NCBI GenBank assembly: GCA_031271465.1
Contig: JAISVR010000001.1
Location: forward strand, 1-64,000
From: Prevotellaceae bacterium
GTDB taxonomy: Bacteria; Bacteroidota; Bacteroidia; Bacteroidales; Paludibacteraceae
Direction of reading: 5' to 3'
DNA length: 64,000 nucleotides
Below, in pieces: positions 1 through 8,778 of this stretch. A program made the position numbers and the translations under genes. The notes below the pieces were generated by a model. It was not told the DNA's origin. It saw only the letters and a list, made by a program, of their open reading frames with translations, and did not search any database. How positions within the stretch are numbered: the stretch's first letter is position 1; the number at the start of each line of letters is the position of its first letter.

Positions 1-696
1 GCTATCGCTGAAGCAAATCCATCAGATTTCGATTTCGATGCTATTATGAAAGGCGCAGACTGGTTCCACTGGTCGGGTATCACGCCTGCTATTTCGGACA
101 AATCGGCTGAACTCACAAAACTCGCTTGCGAAGCTGCAAAACGCAACGGCGTAACGGTTTCTGTGGACTTGAACTTCCGCAAAAAATTGTGGACAAAAGA
201 GAAAGCACAATCTATTATGAAACCTTTGATGCAATATGTGGATGTGTGCATCGGTAACGAAGAAGATGCGGAACTTTGCTTAGGTTTCAAACCGGATGCT
301 GATGTAGAAAAAGGACACACCGATGCCGAAGGTTACAAAGGTATTTTTACTCAAATGGCAAAAGAATTTGACTTCAAATATGTTATTTCTACTCTTCGCG
401 AATCATTCTCGGCATCGCATAATGGCTGGAAAGCAATGATTTATAACGGCAAGGAATTTTACACTTCTAAGCGCTATGACATCAACCCAATCATCGACCG
501 CGTAGGCGGTGGCGATTCGTTTGCGGGCGGTATCATTCACGGCTTGCTTACCAAACCAAACCAAGGCGAGGCTCTTGAATTTGCCGTAGCGGCATCGGCA
601 TTGAAACACACTATCAACGGTGACTTCAACCTTGTTTCTATCGAAGAGGTAGAAAATCTTGCCGGTGGCGACGCGAGTGGTCGCGTACAGAGATAA
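1..696 (+). CDS. kdgK: 2-dehydro-3-deoxygluconokinase (KDG kinase), 5' end outside the window
   Basis: Partial PfkB/ribokinase-family sugar kinase; the frame is open from base 1, so the start lies upstream. The C-terminal family signature RVGGGDSFAGG lies at about bases 502-534, and its Asp is the catalytic base that activates the substrate hydroxyl. Other family traits visible are the SVDLNFRKKLW strand and the IGNEEDAE segment. KDG kinase phosphorylates 2-keto-3-deoxygluconate to KDPG in the cytoplasm. Substrate choice is inferred from context: the next gene is KDPG aldolase and the third is a hexuronate-type transporter, the standard uronate degradation set. Another PfkB sugar kinase is possible but less likely. 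Confidence 0.88.
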   Translation, partial: AIAEANPSDFDFDAIMKGADWFHWSGITPAISDKSAELTKLACEAAKRNGVTVSVDLNFRKKLWTKEKAQSIMKPLMQYVDVCIGNEEDAELCLGFKPDADVEKGHTDAEGYKGIFTQMAKEFDFKYVISTLRESFSASHNGWKAMIYNGKEFYTSKRYDINPIIDRVGGGDSFAGGIIHGLLTKPNQGEALEFAVAASALKHTINGDFNLVSIEEVENLAGGDASGRVQR

Positions 697-793
697 ACGA
701 ATGTGGAAATGTAAAAATGAGGAAATATGAAAATAAATTTCCGCATTTTTATATTATCTCATTTTCATATTTTCAAATTATCACATTATTATT

Positions 794-1462
794 ATGGCTA
801 AATTTAATAAAATTCAAGTAATTGCTGCAGCCAAAGAAACAGGTATGGTGCCTGTGTTCTTCAACAAAGATTTGGAAGTGGCAAAACAGGTTGTAAAAGC
901 CTGTTATGAAGGTGGCGTTCGCGTGTTCGAGTTCACTAACCGCGGCGATTTCGCTCACGAAGTTTTTGGCGAATTGGTAAAATTCGCAGCAAAAGAATGT
1001 CCCGAAATGATTCTCGGTATCGGTTCGGTTGTTGATCCTGCTACGGCGGCATTGTATCTTCAATTGGGAGCAAATTTCATCGTTGGTCCGTTGTTCAACC
1101 CCGAAATCTGCAAAATTGCAAACCGTCGTTTGGTTCCTTACATGCCGGGTTGCGGTTCTGTTTCGGAAGTAGGTTTGGCTCAGGAACTGGGCTGCGATGT
1201 GTGCAAAGTATTCCCCGGCGATGTGTTGGGTGCCAACTTTGTAAAAGGTTTGAAAGCGCCGATGCCATGGTCTATGTTGATGGTAACCGGCGGTGTTAAA
1301 CCCGAAGAGGGCAACTTGAAAACTTGGTTCGATGCGGGCGTAACTTGCGTAGGAATGGGTTCCAATCTTTTCCCTGCTGATGTTATTGCCGCCAAAGAAT
1401 GGAGTAAAATCACTGCAATGTGTAAAGACGCTTTGGCAATTGTCAAAGCCGTACGCAAATAA
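794..1462 (+). CDS. eda: KDPG / 4-hydroxy-2-oxoglutarate aldolase
   Basis: Class I aldolase of 222 residues, the usual size for Eda. It cleaves 2-keto-3-deoxy-6-phosphogluconate to pyruvate and glyceraldehyde 3-phosphate. The Schiff-base lysine is K138 in [10 protein letters not shown]. The general acid/base glutamate is E46 in RVFEFTNR, and the phosphate-binding segments GIGSV and MPGCGS are present. The start at 794 is the only one giving the standard N-terminus. It lies 97 bases after kdgK, with which it probably forms a unit. A good terminator hairpin follows at 1469-1516. Confidence 0.93.
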   Translation: MAKFNKIQVIAAAKETGMVPVFFNKDLEVAKQVVKACYEGGVRVFEFTNRGDFAHEVFGELVKFAAKECPEMILGIGSVVDPATAALYLQLGANFIVGPLFNPEICKIANRRLVPYMPGCGSVSEVGLAQELGCDVCKVFPGDVLGANFVKGLKAPMPWSMLMVTGGVKPEEGNLKTWFDAGVTCVGMGSNLFPADVIAAKEWSKITAMCKDALAIVKAVRK

Positions 1463-1468
1463 AATTTC

Positions 1469-1516
1469 AAAACGGATTATGGGCTTTATCTGTATAGCCC
1501 GTAGTCCGTTTTGTTT
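1469..1516 (+). terminator. Rho-independent terminator after eda
   Basis: A 17-base stem with two G-U wobbles (left arm 1469-1485, right arm 1496-1512, about 10-base loop) runs into a T-rich tract. It should end or attenuate kdgK-eda transcription before the transporter gene. Confidence 0.75.
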
Positions 1517-1559
1517 TAAAAATAAGATATTAATTTATTAACTTTTAAATCTAATAATT

Positions 1560-3173
1560 ATGAGTAAAGTAAAAAATGTTACGGAGAAAATGACTAAGTA
1601 TCGCTGGTCGATTGTAGCTCTGCTTCTCTTCGCGACAACAATTAACTACATGGACAGAAATGTAGTTGGTTATCTAAAAGATTTCTTCTGTTCTCCTGTT
1701 TCTCAGGGAGGATTTGGATGGTCGGCAACCGATTTTTCTATCTTAACTTCTGTATTTACTTTCTTCTATGCCGGTTTTACGCTGGTAGCCGGTTATATCA
1801 TTGATAAAATCGGAACCAAAAAAGGATTGGCTTATTCATTAATCTTATGGTCGATTGCTGGTATTGGAAGTGCATTTATGCCGGGCGCGTTGATTTCTAA
1901 GAGCGTTACTATTTTCGGTGTAATTCTTCCGGCAAGTGTTATTTTTCAGTGTATTGTGCGAAGTTTCTTCGGAGCCGGTGAAGCCGGTAACTTCCCTGCA
2001 TCTATCAAAACTGTAGCAGAATGGTTCCCTAAAAAAGAAAGAGCATTAGCTACCGGCATATTCAACTCCGGTTCTAACATCGGAGCAATGATTTGCGCCC
2101 TTATTATTCCGATTATTCTTGTGGCTTGGACCCCTGATGCCGAAAAAGGAACCGATTTGTTTATGGGGCTTTTCCACGGTTGGCAAATGGCATTTATTAT
2201 TACAGGTATTGTTGGTTTCTTGTGGTTAATTTTCTGGGGTAAATCGTATGGAACTCCAAAACAACTGTTAAAAAAAGGTGCGATTAACCAGGCTGAATAC
2301 GACTATATTCACAGCGATGATGATGTACCTGAAACTAAAGCGGAAGAAATTGCCGACGATACTGCTAAAAAGGTATCATGGGGTAAAATGTTGACTTATA
2401 AACAAACTTGGTCGTTTGTAGCCGGTAAATTTATGACCGATGGTATTTGGTGGTTCCTGTTGTTCTGGTTGCCGACTTATGTTAAGCAGCAATTCTGTAT
2501 TCCTCAAGGTATGGGTCCTGACGAAACAAAATATACGGTGATGATTTCTACTTTCATTGTGTATGGTATTGCTATTGTTGGTTCTATTTACGGAGGTTCT
2601 ATCCCTATGACATTTATGAATAAAGGCTGGCAAACTTATAAAGCGCGTATGACCGCGTTATTGCTTATTGCATTTGCTCCTTTATTATTATTAGGTACTC
2701 AGTATGCTGCCGGTTTTGGTATTGTTGCCGCAATTGCTATTATTAGTATTGGTGGTGCTGCTCATCAGGCATGGTCGGCTAACTTGTTTACCACAGTATC
2801 GGATATGTTTCCTAAAAAAGCTGTAGGTAGTGTAACCGGTATCGGTGCCGCTGCCGGAGGTTTAGGAGGTGTATTGGTACAGATATTGGCAGGTCGTTTG
2901 GAAGATATTTATCGTATTAAAGGTGTATTGGTTGCTCAAGCCGAAGGTTTAATTAAAGCTACTGATGCTATTCCGGTAAAAGATATTAAAATTGACAACC
3001 TGAAAGAAGTATTGGTAGATCAAGCCCACTTTCAACAGGCAATGGATATGATTTCGTCTAATATTTCTACTGCATACGGAATTATGTTTGGAGTTTGTGC
3101 TCTTGCTTATCTTATTGCATGGATAATGATGAAGGTTCTTGTTCCGAAACACAGTCCAATTACAGATTTGTAA
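1560..3173 (+). CDS. MFS transporter, ExuT/anion:cation symporter type (hexuronate uptake)
   Basis: Major facilitator protein of 537 residues with about 12 hydrophobic segments. TM1 ends in NYMDRNVVGYL, close to the INYxDR motif of ExuT/GudP-type symporters. The GAGEAGNFPASIKTVAEWFPKKERA segment (split here as GAGEAGNFP...WFPKKERA) is the typical TM4 region of that family. It is longer than ExuT of enterobacteria, mainly through an insertion of about 60 residues before the last TM segment (about residues 445-505). Placed after kdgK and eda, it most likely imports galacturonate, glucuronate or a related sugar acid across the inner membrane. The exact substrate cannot be read from sequence. Confidence 0.85.
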   Translation: MSKVKNVTEKMTKYRWSIVALLLFATTINYMDRNVVGYLKDFFCSPVSQGGFGWSATDFSILTSVFTFFYAGFTLVAGYIIDKIGTKKGLAYSLILWSIAGIGSAFMPGALISKSVTIFGVILPASVIFQCIVRSFFGAGEAGNFPASIKTVAEWFPKKERALATGIFNSGSNIGAMICALIIPIILVAWTPDAEKGTDLFMGLFHGWQMAFIITGIVGFLWLIFWGKSYGTPKQLLKKGAINQAEYDYIHSDDDVPETKAEEIADDTAKKVSWGKMLTYKQTWSFVAGKFMTDGIWWFLLFWLPTYVKQQFCIPQGMGPDETKYTVMISTFIVYGIAIVGSIYGGSIPMTFMNKGWQTYKARMTALLLIAFAPLLLLGTQYAAGFGIVAAIAIISIGGAAHQAWSANLFTTVSDMFPKKAVGSVTGIGAAAGGLGGVLVQILAGRLEDIYRIKGVLVAQAEGLIKATDAIPVKDIKIDNLKEVLVDQAHFQQAMDMISSNISTAYGIMFGVCALAYLIAWIMMKVLVPKHSPITDL

Positions 3174-3192
3174 TCTGAGATTGATATTTGAA

Positions 3193-3232
3193 ATAAAAAA
3201 ATGCTTGGTTTTGAACCAAGCATTTTTTTATT
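3193..3232. terminator. Bidirectional terminator between convergent genes
   Basis: A perfect inverted repeat, ATGCTTGGTT / AACCAAGCAT (3201-3210 and 3214-3223), with an A-run before it and a T-run after it. It can terminate both the transporter gene (+) and the decarboxylase gene (-). Confidence 0.85.
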
Positions 3233-3251
3233 TATTACAGCATTCAATTTT

Positions 3252-4643
3252 TTAATAACCTAAAATTTTCAACATCGATTTGTAGCTTTGCTCCTTGGCA
3301 AAAAGTTTGGTATACCATTCGCCATCGGCATCACGGTCTATCACAACAAGCTTTGGTGCAGGCAACAAGCAGTGTTGAATACCACCATATCCACTTAGCG
3401 ACTCCTGATAAGCTCCACAGTGAAAAAACCCAATGTATTGCTCACGATCAGGTTCCATTTTAGGGAGGAAAATAGCATTAGAATGCGATTCTGCGTTGTA
3501 AAAATCTTCACTGTCGCAAGTTAAACCACCCAAGTGTACACGCTCATACTCGCTGTCCCAATTGTTGATTGCCAAAAACGGGAATCGCTGATTAATTGCC
3601 CAAGTATCGGGCAAAGTAGTGATAAACGAACTGTCAATCATATTCCATAACTCGCGGTCGTTTTGTTGTTTTTGATTTACAATGGAATAAAGCATTGCTC
3701 CGCTTTCGCCTACGGTATACGAACCAAATTCGGTAAAAATATTCGGCTCGGGCACATCGTTTTGCTGGCAAATCTTTTTTATCTGCGATACAATTTCTTC
3801 TGCCATATATTCGTAATCATACACAAAATCAAGATGCGCCTGAATAGGAAAACCTCCGCCAATATTCAAGCTGTCTAAATCGGGACATTCCTTCCGCAAT
3901 TCGCAATATAAACCAACTGCTTTATTCAATTCATTCCAATAGTAAGCCGTATCCTTAATACCGGTATTGATAAAGAAGTGCAGCATTTTGAGGTTTACTT
4001 GCTTGTTTTTACGAATTACATTACGATAGTAAGGAAGAATATCGCTGTATCGAATACCCAGGCGCGAGGTATAAAAATCAAATTTAGGTTCCTCTTCTGC
4101 TGCGATTCGGATACCAATTTGAAGTTTTTTATCGAAATCTTTGAGTAACGAATCTAATTCAAACTTATTGTCAAGTACAGAAATTACATTGTTAAACCCA
4201 AGATTAATTAGATTTTGAATATTCTCTACATATTGAGGTCGTTTAAATCCGTTACATATCACAAATACATCAGATTTAAGATGACCGGCTTCAAATAATG
4301 TTTCAAGTAAATTGATGTCAAATGCCGATGAAGTTTCCACATGTACGCCATGTTTAAGCACTTCTTCCATTACAAACGAAAAATGTGAACTTTTGGTACA
4401 ATAACAGTAGTGATAATCGGCATTATAGTCTACTTTTGCCATTGCCACATTAAACATTCGACGAGCTTTTTGGATATTCATCCCTATTTTCGGCAAATAC
4501 GAAATGCGCAAAGGCGTCCCGTATTGCTTAATTATATCCATCACAGGGACTCCAAACCAGTAAAGTTCGTTTTGTTCAATCGTAAATTCCTCGTTTGGCA
4601 ATTCAAACGATTGTTCTATTAAATCGATATATTTATTTTTCAT
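3252..4643 (-). CDS. PLP-dependent decarboxylase of the alanine-racemase fold (arginine decarboxylase-like)
   Basis: Protein of 463 residues of fold-type III PLP decarboxylases (LysA, carboxynorspermidine decarboxylase, short arginine decarboxylases of Bacteroidota). The Schiff-base lysine is K84 in CYCTKSSH. The glycine-rich phosphate loop is LNIGGGFPI and the distal substrate-site motif is FHCGAYQES, where the Cys is the conserved acid of the second subunit. Known short Bacteroidota members are annotated as arginine decarboxylase, making agmatine for polyamine synthesis. Substrate is not proven here and no other polyamine gene is adjacent. A -7-like element (TAATTTTG, minus strand) lies at 4716-4723. 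Confidence 0.75.
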   Translation of the reverse strand: MKNKYIDLIEQSFELPNEEFTIEQNELYWFGVPVMDIIKQYGTPLRISYLPKIGMNIQKARRMFNVAMAKVDYNADYHYCYCTKSSHFSFVMEEVLKHGVHVETSSAFDINLLETLFEAGHLKSDVFVICNGFKRPQYVENIQNLINLGFNNVISVLDNKFELDSLLKDFDKKLQIGIRIAAEEEPKFDFYTSRLGIRYSDILPYYRNVIRKNKQVNLKMLHFFINTGIKDTAYYWNELNKAVGLYCELRKECPDLDSLNIGGGFPIQAHLDFVYDYEYMAEEIVSQIKKICQQNDVPEPNIFTEFGSYTVGESGAMLYSIVNQKQQNDRELWNMIDSSFITTLPDTWAINQRFPFLAINNWDSEYERVHLGGLTCDSEDFYNAESHSNAIFLPKMEPDREQYIGFFHCGAYQESLSGYGGIQHCLLPAPKLVVIDRDADGEWYTKLFAKEQSYKSMLKILGY

Positions 4644-4785
4644 TTTTCAATTAAAATATAAATGTAAGTTAATCGGATTGATTTTTATAACACAATGTAA
4701 AACAGTTAGATTCGGCAAAATTAATCATTCTTTCTAAAATAAATTGAAACATTCCAGAATAATATCATTTTTTTTCGAAATATAT

Positions 4786-4815
4786 TTTGCGAATCGGTAA
4801 AAATATGTAATTTTG
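4786..4815 (+). promoter_or_regulatory. Promoter of rpe (Bacteroidota sigma-ABfr type)
   Basis: TTTG at 4786-4789, an 18-base spacer, then TAATTTTG at 4808-4815. This fits TTTG-N19-21-TAnnTTTG within one base. It is 38 bases before the rpe start. Confidence 0.6.
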
Positions 4816-4852
4816 CGTTTACAATTTTATAAAACCTTAAAAATCGAATCTT

Positions 4853-5497
4853 ATGATTTTAGCCCCATCCCTGCTTTCAGCCAATTTTGCCGATTTAAAA
4901 AGTGATGTTGATTTAATCAACGAAAGCTCGGCTGACTGGTTGCATATCGATGTAATGGACGGAGTATTTGTACCCAACATTTCCTTTGGATTTCCCGTAA
5001 TGGAAGCATTGAAAAAAATAAGCTACAAACCGCTCGATGTGCATCTGATGATAGTAGAACCCGACCGCTACATTTCTCGTTTCAAAGAAGCGGGAGCCAA
5101 CATTTTGAATGTACACTACGAAGCTTGCACACATCTTAACCGAACCCTGAATCAAATACGCAAGGAAGGGATGAAAGCGGCTGTTACTCTCAATCCGCAC
5201 ACACCGGTTGTGTTACTCGAGGATATAATAAGCGACGCGGATATGGTATTGCTAATGTCTGTCAATCCCGGTTTTGCGGCACAAAGCTTTATCGAGAACA
5301 CTTATAATAAGGTTTCGCAACTCAAGGAGCTTATTTTACGGAAAAATGCAAACTGCCTTATCGAAGTAGATGGCGGCATTAATCTCGAAAATGCAAAAAA
5401 ACTTTCCGCACTCGGTGCCGATGCCTTTGTTGCAGGAAATTCTATTTTTGCTACGCCCGACATAAAGGCAGCGATTGCCGAATTTAAAGCATTATAA
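4853..5497 (+). CDS. rpe: Ribulose-phosphate 3-epimerase
   Basis: TIM-barrel enzyme of 214 residues that interconverts ribulose 5-phosphate and xylulose 5-phosphate in the pentose phosphate pathway. Visible family marks are APSLLSANFADL at the N-terminus, HIDVMDGVFVPN (metal-binding His and Asp), DVHLMIVEP, MSVNPGFAAQ and the C-terminal phosphate site VDGGINLENA. Start and length match the family. It is followed after 27 bases by comEC, probably cotranscribed. Confidence 0.96.
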   Translation: MILAPSLLSANFADLKSDVDLINESSADWLHIDVMDGVFVPNISFGFPVMEALKKISYKPLDVHLMIVEPDRYISRFKEAGANILNVHYEACTHLNRTLNQIRKEGMKAAVTLNPHTPVVLLEDIISDADMVLLMSVNPGFAAQSFIENTYNKVSQLKELILRKNANCLIEVDGGINLENAKKLSALGADAFVAGNSIFATPDIKAAIAEFKAL

Positions 5498-5524
5498 TGC
5501 TGTTTTGAAGTTTAGAAATCAATA

Positions 5525-7567
5525 ATGAAAACATTTTTGCTGCGAAATCCTTTTTTTCGACCAATTCTGGCTCTTATTACAGGGATTTTGATTTTCTACC
5601 AATTTGAATCGTCGGGAGCATTTATCCCGCTTTTAATAGCATCGATGCTTTGCTTGGCAACACATTGGTTCTGCAAAAAACAGAGTACTTTATTTAAACT
5701 CCGCTGGCTATATGGCAGCGGGTTTTTTTGTTTTTTTACAGCTTTGGGTTTATACTTGGCTGCAAATAATGCAAACCGAAATCGTTTCGAACATTTGAAC
5801 GAAAGAGGGATTTTTACGGCAAAAGTAATATCAGTTCCATTGGAAAAACCGCGTTCGTATGCCGTACAAACTCAAATGTTAGCATTTGCCGCAGATAGCA
5901 TTCATTTTGAAAAAACGCAAGGTAATGCTATTCTTTATCTCGCAAAAACAAGCGAAGCTGCCGACTTGCAAATTGGCGACACACTGCTGCTTGGCTGCAA
6001 ATTCGAACCAATACCTACAACGGGCAATCCGGAAGAATTTAACTACGGGGATTATCTTCAACGCAAAGGTATTGCTTCTTCTTGCTACCTGTCGGCATTA
6101 CATTGGCGACGATTGGCAAAAACGCAAAGTATTTCTCTTCGACAACTTGCTGCCGATTGTCGCGCCCGGCTACTCGAGGTATATAAAAAACAACATATCG
6201 AAGGCGATGAATTTGCTGTTCTTGCTGCGCTCACATTAGGTTATCAGGACGAAATTCGCGATGAACTCTATATCAGTTACAGCAATTCGGGTGCATTGCA
6301 TATTCTTTCGGTGAGCGGATTGCATGTGGGGATTATTTATGTGGTGTTTGCTTTTTTATTGTCATTTCTCGACAAAACGGCACGCACACGCTTTTTCAAA
6401 TCTATTCTTATCATTGTTTTGCTTTGGCTTTATGCTTTTATTACCGGTCTTTCTCCTTCGGTGATGCGTGCCGCGCTGATGTTTTCCCTCATTGCTTTCG
6501 GACAGGCTTTTAGCTACAAATCTCAGATTTACAACACGATATTTTTCTCGGCATTTCTGCTGCTGCTTATCAATCCGAATTATCTTTTCGATGTGAGTTT
6601 TCAGCTGAGTTATTCGGCTGTACTGGGTATTGTGTTTTTTCAACCGCGCTTCAAACGATTGTTGCATTTTAAAAACAAACTACTTAATTGGGCTTGGGAT
6701 TTATTTTGCGTATCTGTGGCAGCACAAATTGCCACTTTTCCTCTCGGGATGTTTTGTTTCAACAAGTTTTCCAACCATTTTTTGCTTACCAATTACATTG
6801 CCATTCCTATTTCCACCGGCATTATTTATTTGGCAATGCTACTGTTTGCTGTTTCGGCAGTGCCTTATCTGTGCGATTGGATAGGCACGGCTCTCAAATT
6901 TTTGCTTCGTGCACAGAACGACAGCATCGTGTTTATCGACCATCTGCCCCATTCTACTTCACACGCTTGGATTAGCCTCAGCGATGTGCTGCTACTCTAC
7001 GCCATGGTTGCTTTTATTTCTGTTTTTATACTAAAAAAACGAACTGCTTTTTTATTTTATGCACTATTTTCTTTCCTTGTATTTCAATCTGTTGTGCTTT
7101 ACAGACACCAGCGGGCAGCACAATGTACCGAACTGCGAGTTTATTCCAACAAACAATGCAGTACGGTAGATTTTATCGAGCGCGGCAGGCATCGAATTTT
7201 TACTACCGATTCATTGCGTGCCGAATTAATTGCCGGCTGCTACTGGCTCAAAATGCGACTCGATAAACCCGTTTACATTCGGGATAATGCAGTTTCTTTT
7301 GCAGGAAAACGAATTTTAATTTTGACTGATGAAAAATACCATCGAAAAGCAACAAAAGGAAAATTGAAACTCGACTATCTTATTGTAGGAAAAAATGCCA
7401 ACATCACTTCGCACGATATTCAAGAACTGTTTGATGTAAACATGTTGATAGTCGACAGTAGTTTCCCAAGCTATCGTGCCAAAAAATTACTAAGCGAATG
7501 TCGCAACGCCGGCATTGTTTGCCATCACACCATCGAAAACGCCTCCTTCGTCGCAAATTTTGAATAA
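5525..7567 (+). CDS. comEC: ComEC/Rec2-type DNA-uptake channel protein
   Basis: Membrane protein of 680 residues. It has an N-terminal hydrophobic pair, a soluble DUF4131-type region (about residues 60-200), then a polytopic competence domain with the conserved LSVSGLHVGI motif near residue 262 and LSPSVMRAA. Family members carry single-stranded DNA across the inner membrane during transformation. The C-terminal portion (about 530-680) matches the position of the metallo-beta-lactamase-like domain but has no HxHxDH metal motif, so that domain looks catalytically degenerate, as I recall for other Bacteroidota members. No other competence gene is adjacent. Confidence 0.88.
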   Translation: MKTFLLRNPFFRPILALITGILIFYQFESSGAFIPLLIASMLCLATHWFCKKQSTLFKLRWLYGSGFFCFFTALGLYLAANNANRNRFEHLNERGIFTAKVISVPLEKPRSYAVQTQMLAFAADSIHFEKTQGNAILYLAKTSEAADLQIGDTLLLGCKFEPIPTTGNPEEFNYGDYLQRKGIASSCYLSALHWRRLAKTQSISLRQLAADCRARLLEVYKKQHIEGDEFAVLAALTLGYQDEIRDELYISYSNSGALHILSVSGLHVGIIYVVFAFLLSFLDKTARTRFFKSILIIVLLWLYAFITGLSPSVMRAALMFSLIAFGQAFSYKSQIYNTIFFSAFLLLLINPNYLFDVSFQLSYSAVLGIVFFQPRFKRLLHFKNKLLNWAWDLFCVSVAAQIATFPLGMFCFNKFSNHFLLTNYIAIPISTGIIYLAMLLFAVSAVPYLCDWIGTALKFLLRAQNDSIVFIDHLPHSTSHAWISLSDVLLLYAMVAFISVFILKKRTAFLFYALFSFLVFQSVVLYRHQRAAQCTELRVYSNKQCSTVDFIERGRHRIFTTDSLRAELIAGCYWLKMRLDKPVYIRDNAVSFAGKRILILTDEKYHRKATKGKLKLDYLIVGKNANITSHDIQELFDVNMLIVDSSFPSYRAKKLLSECRNAGIVCHHTIENASFVANFE

Positions 7568-7617
7568 AAATACTTTGCAAATTCCAAGCAAAATCAATAT
7601 TCCATTTATTTTTTTTG

Positions 7618-7625
7618 TACTTTTG
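7618..7625 (+). promoter_or_regulatory. -7 promoter element of the DHH phosphoesterase gene
   Basis: TACTTTTG matches TAnnTTTG and lies 33 bases before the start codon at 7658. No clear -33 box is seen. Confidence 0.5.
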
Positions 7626-7657
7626 CCAATTCGTAAAAATAAGCTCAAAAAACAGAC

Positions 7658-8689
7658 ATGATTTCAAAAATAATTTCCGAAAGCGATATTGTTGCTGCCA
7701 GAGATTTAATTTATGATGCCGAACGAATTGCTATCGTAGCCCATAAGGCTCCCGACGGTGATGCCATAGGTGCTTCGATGGCTTTGTATCATTTTTTGTA
7801 CACAATCGATAAGGAAGCGGTTGTGGTATATCCCGACAGTTATCCTGCCTATCTCGGCTGGCTGCAAGGAGTCGATAAATCGCTGGTTTATAACCAACAG
7901 CAAACCGAAATCGAAAAACTGTTTGAAGAAGTTGACTTGATTCTCTGTGTCGATTTCAATGAGCCGAGCCGTGCGGGCGATATGGCGCAACTGCTGGCAA
8001 ACAGCAAGACCGACAAATTGCTGATTGACCATCATCCCAACCCTGCCGAAGGATTTTGGAAGGCAAAAATTTCGTATCCGCAAATCGCTTCATCGTGCGA
8101 AATCGTATTTCGCCTGATATGCAGAATGGGGCATGCTTCGGAGATAAATAAATACTGTGCCGAAAGTATTTTTACCGGCATGATGACCGATACCGGAAAT
8201 TTTACTTTCAATGCAAATAATGCCGAAATGTATTATATTGTTGGCGAACTTATCCGCAAAGGCATTGATAAAGATGAAATTTATCGCCGCGTGAATACCT
8301 ACTCTGCCGACCGAATGCGGTTGATGGGCTTTTTGTTGTCTAATAAAATGAAACTTTATACCGACAGCCGAACTGCGCTTATCAGTCTTTCGTACGACGA
8401 ACAGAAGCAGTTTAATTTCCAGCGGGGCGATGCGGAAGGCTTTGTTAACCTGCCGCTGGCAATTGACGGTATTGTTTTTTCCATATTTTTGAAAGAGGAA
8501 AAAGACCGTATTCGGGTATCGCTACGCTCACGCGGAGAGTTTGCCGTAAATGAAATTGCTGCAACTTATTTCAACGGCGGTGGGCATTTTAACGCTTCGG
8601 GCGGTGATTATTTTGACTCGCTCGAAAATGCCATCAAGAAAGTAGAAGAAATCATACCTTTATATAAAGAGAAAATAGTTAATAGTTAA
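7658..8689 (+). CDS. nrnA: DHH/DHHA1 phosphoesterase (NrnA-like nanoRNase / pAp phosphatase)
   Basis: Protein of 343 residues with the metal ligands of the DHH superfamily in order: AHKAPDGDAIGAS (H29, D33, D35), CVDFNEP, LIDHHPNP and MMTDTGNF. It ends with a DHHA1 substrate-binding domain carrying FNGGGHFNASGG. Proteins of this family degrade 2-5-mer RNAs and dephosphorylate 3'-phosphoadenosine 5'-phosphate in the cytoplasm. Bacteroidota lack Orn, so this is the expected enzyme for that step. It is upstream of, and likely cotranscribed with, the threonine genes, though no functional link is evident. Confidence 0.88.
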   Translation: MISKIISESDIVAARDLIYDAERIAIVAHKAPDGDAIGASMALYHFLYTIDKEAVVVYPDSYPAYLGWLQGVDKSLVYNQQQTEIEKLFEEVDLILCVDFNEPSRAGDMAQLLANSKTDKLLIDHHPNPAEGFWKAKISYPQIASSCEIVFRLICRMGHASEINKYCAESIFTGMMTDTGNFTFNANNAEMYYIVGELIRKGIDKDEIYRRVNTYSADRMRLMGFLLSNKMKLYTDSRTALISLSYDEQKQFNFQRGDAEGFVNLPLAIDGIVFSIFLKEEKDRIRVSLRSRGEFAVNEIAATYFNGGGHFNASGGDYFDSLENAIKKVEEIIPLYKEKIVNS

Positions 8690-8778
8690 CAGCTAATAGT
8701 GATGTGTTAGTTGAGAATAGAGAACGAAAAGCTCAACATCTGTTTATTAGCACATTGTTTATCGGCACATTACAAAAC

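Noticed and set aside
8704..8778. Longer N-terminus for the phosphoglycerate-mutase-like protein
   Set aside because: The 25 extra residues are not family-like and come from low-complexity DNA; MKYIIILGDGM at 8779 is the canonical start.
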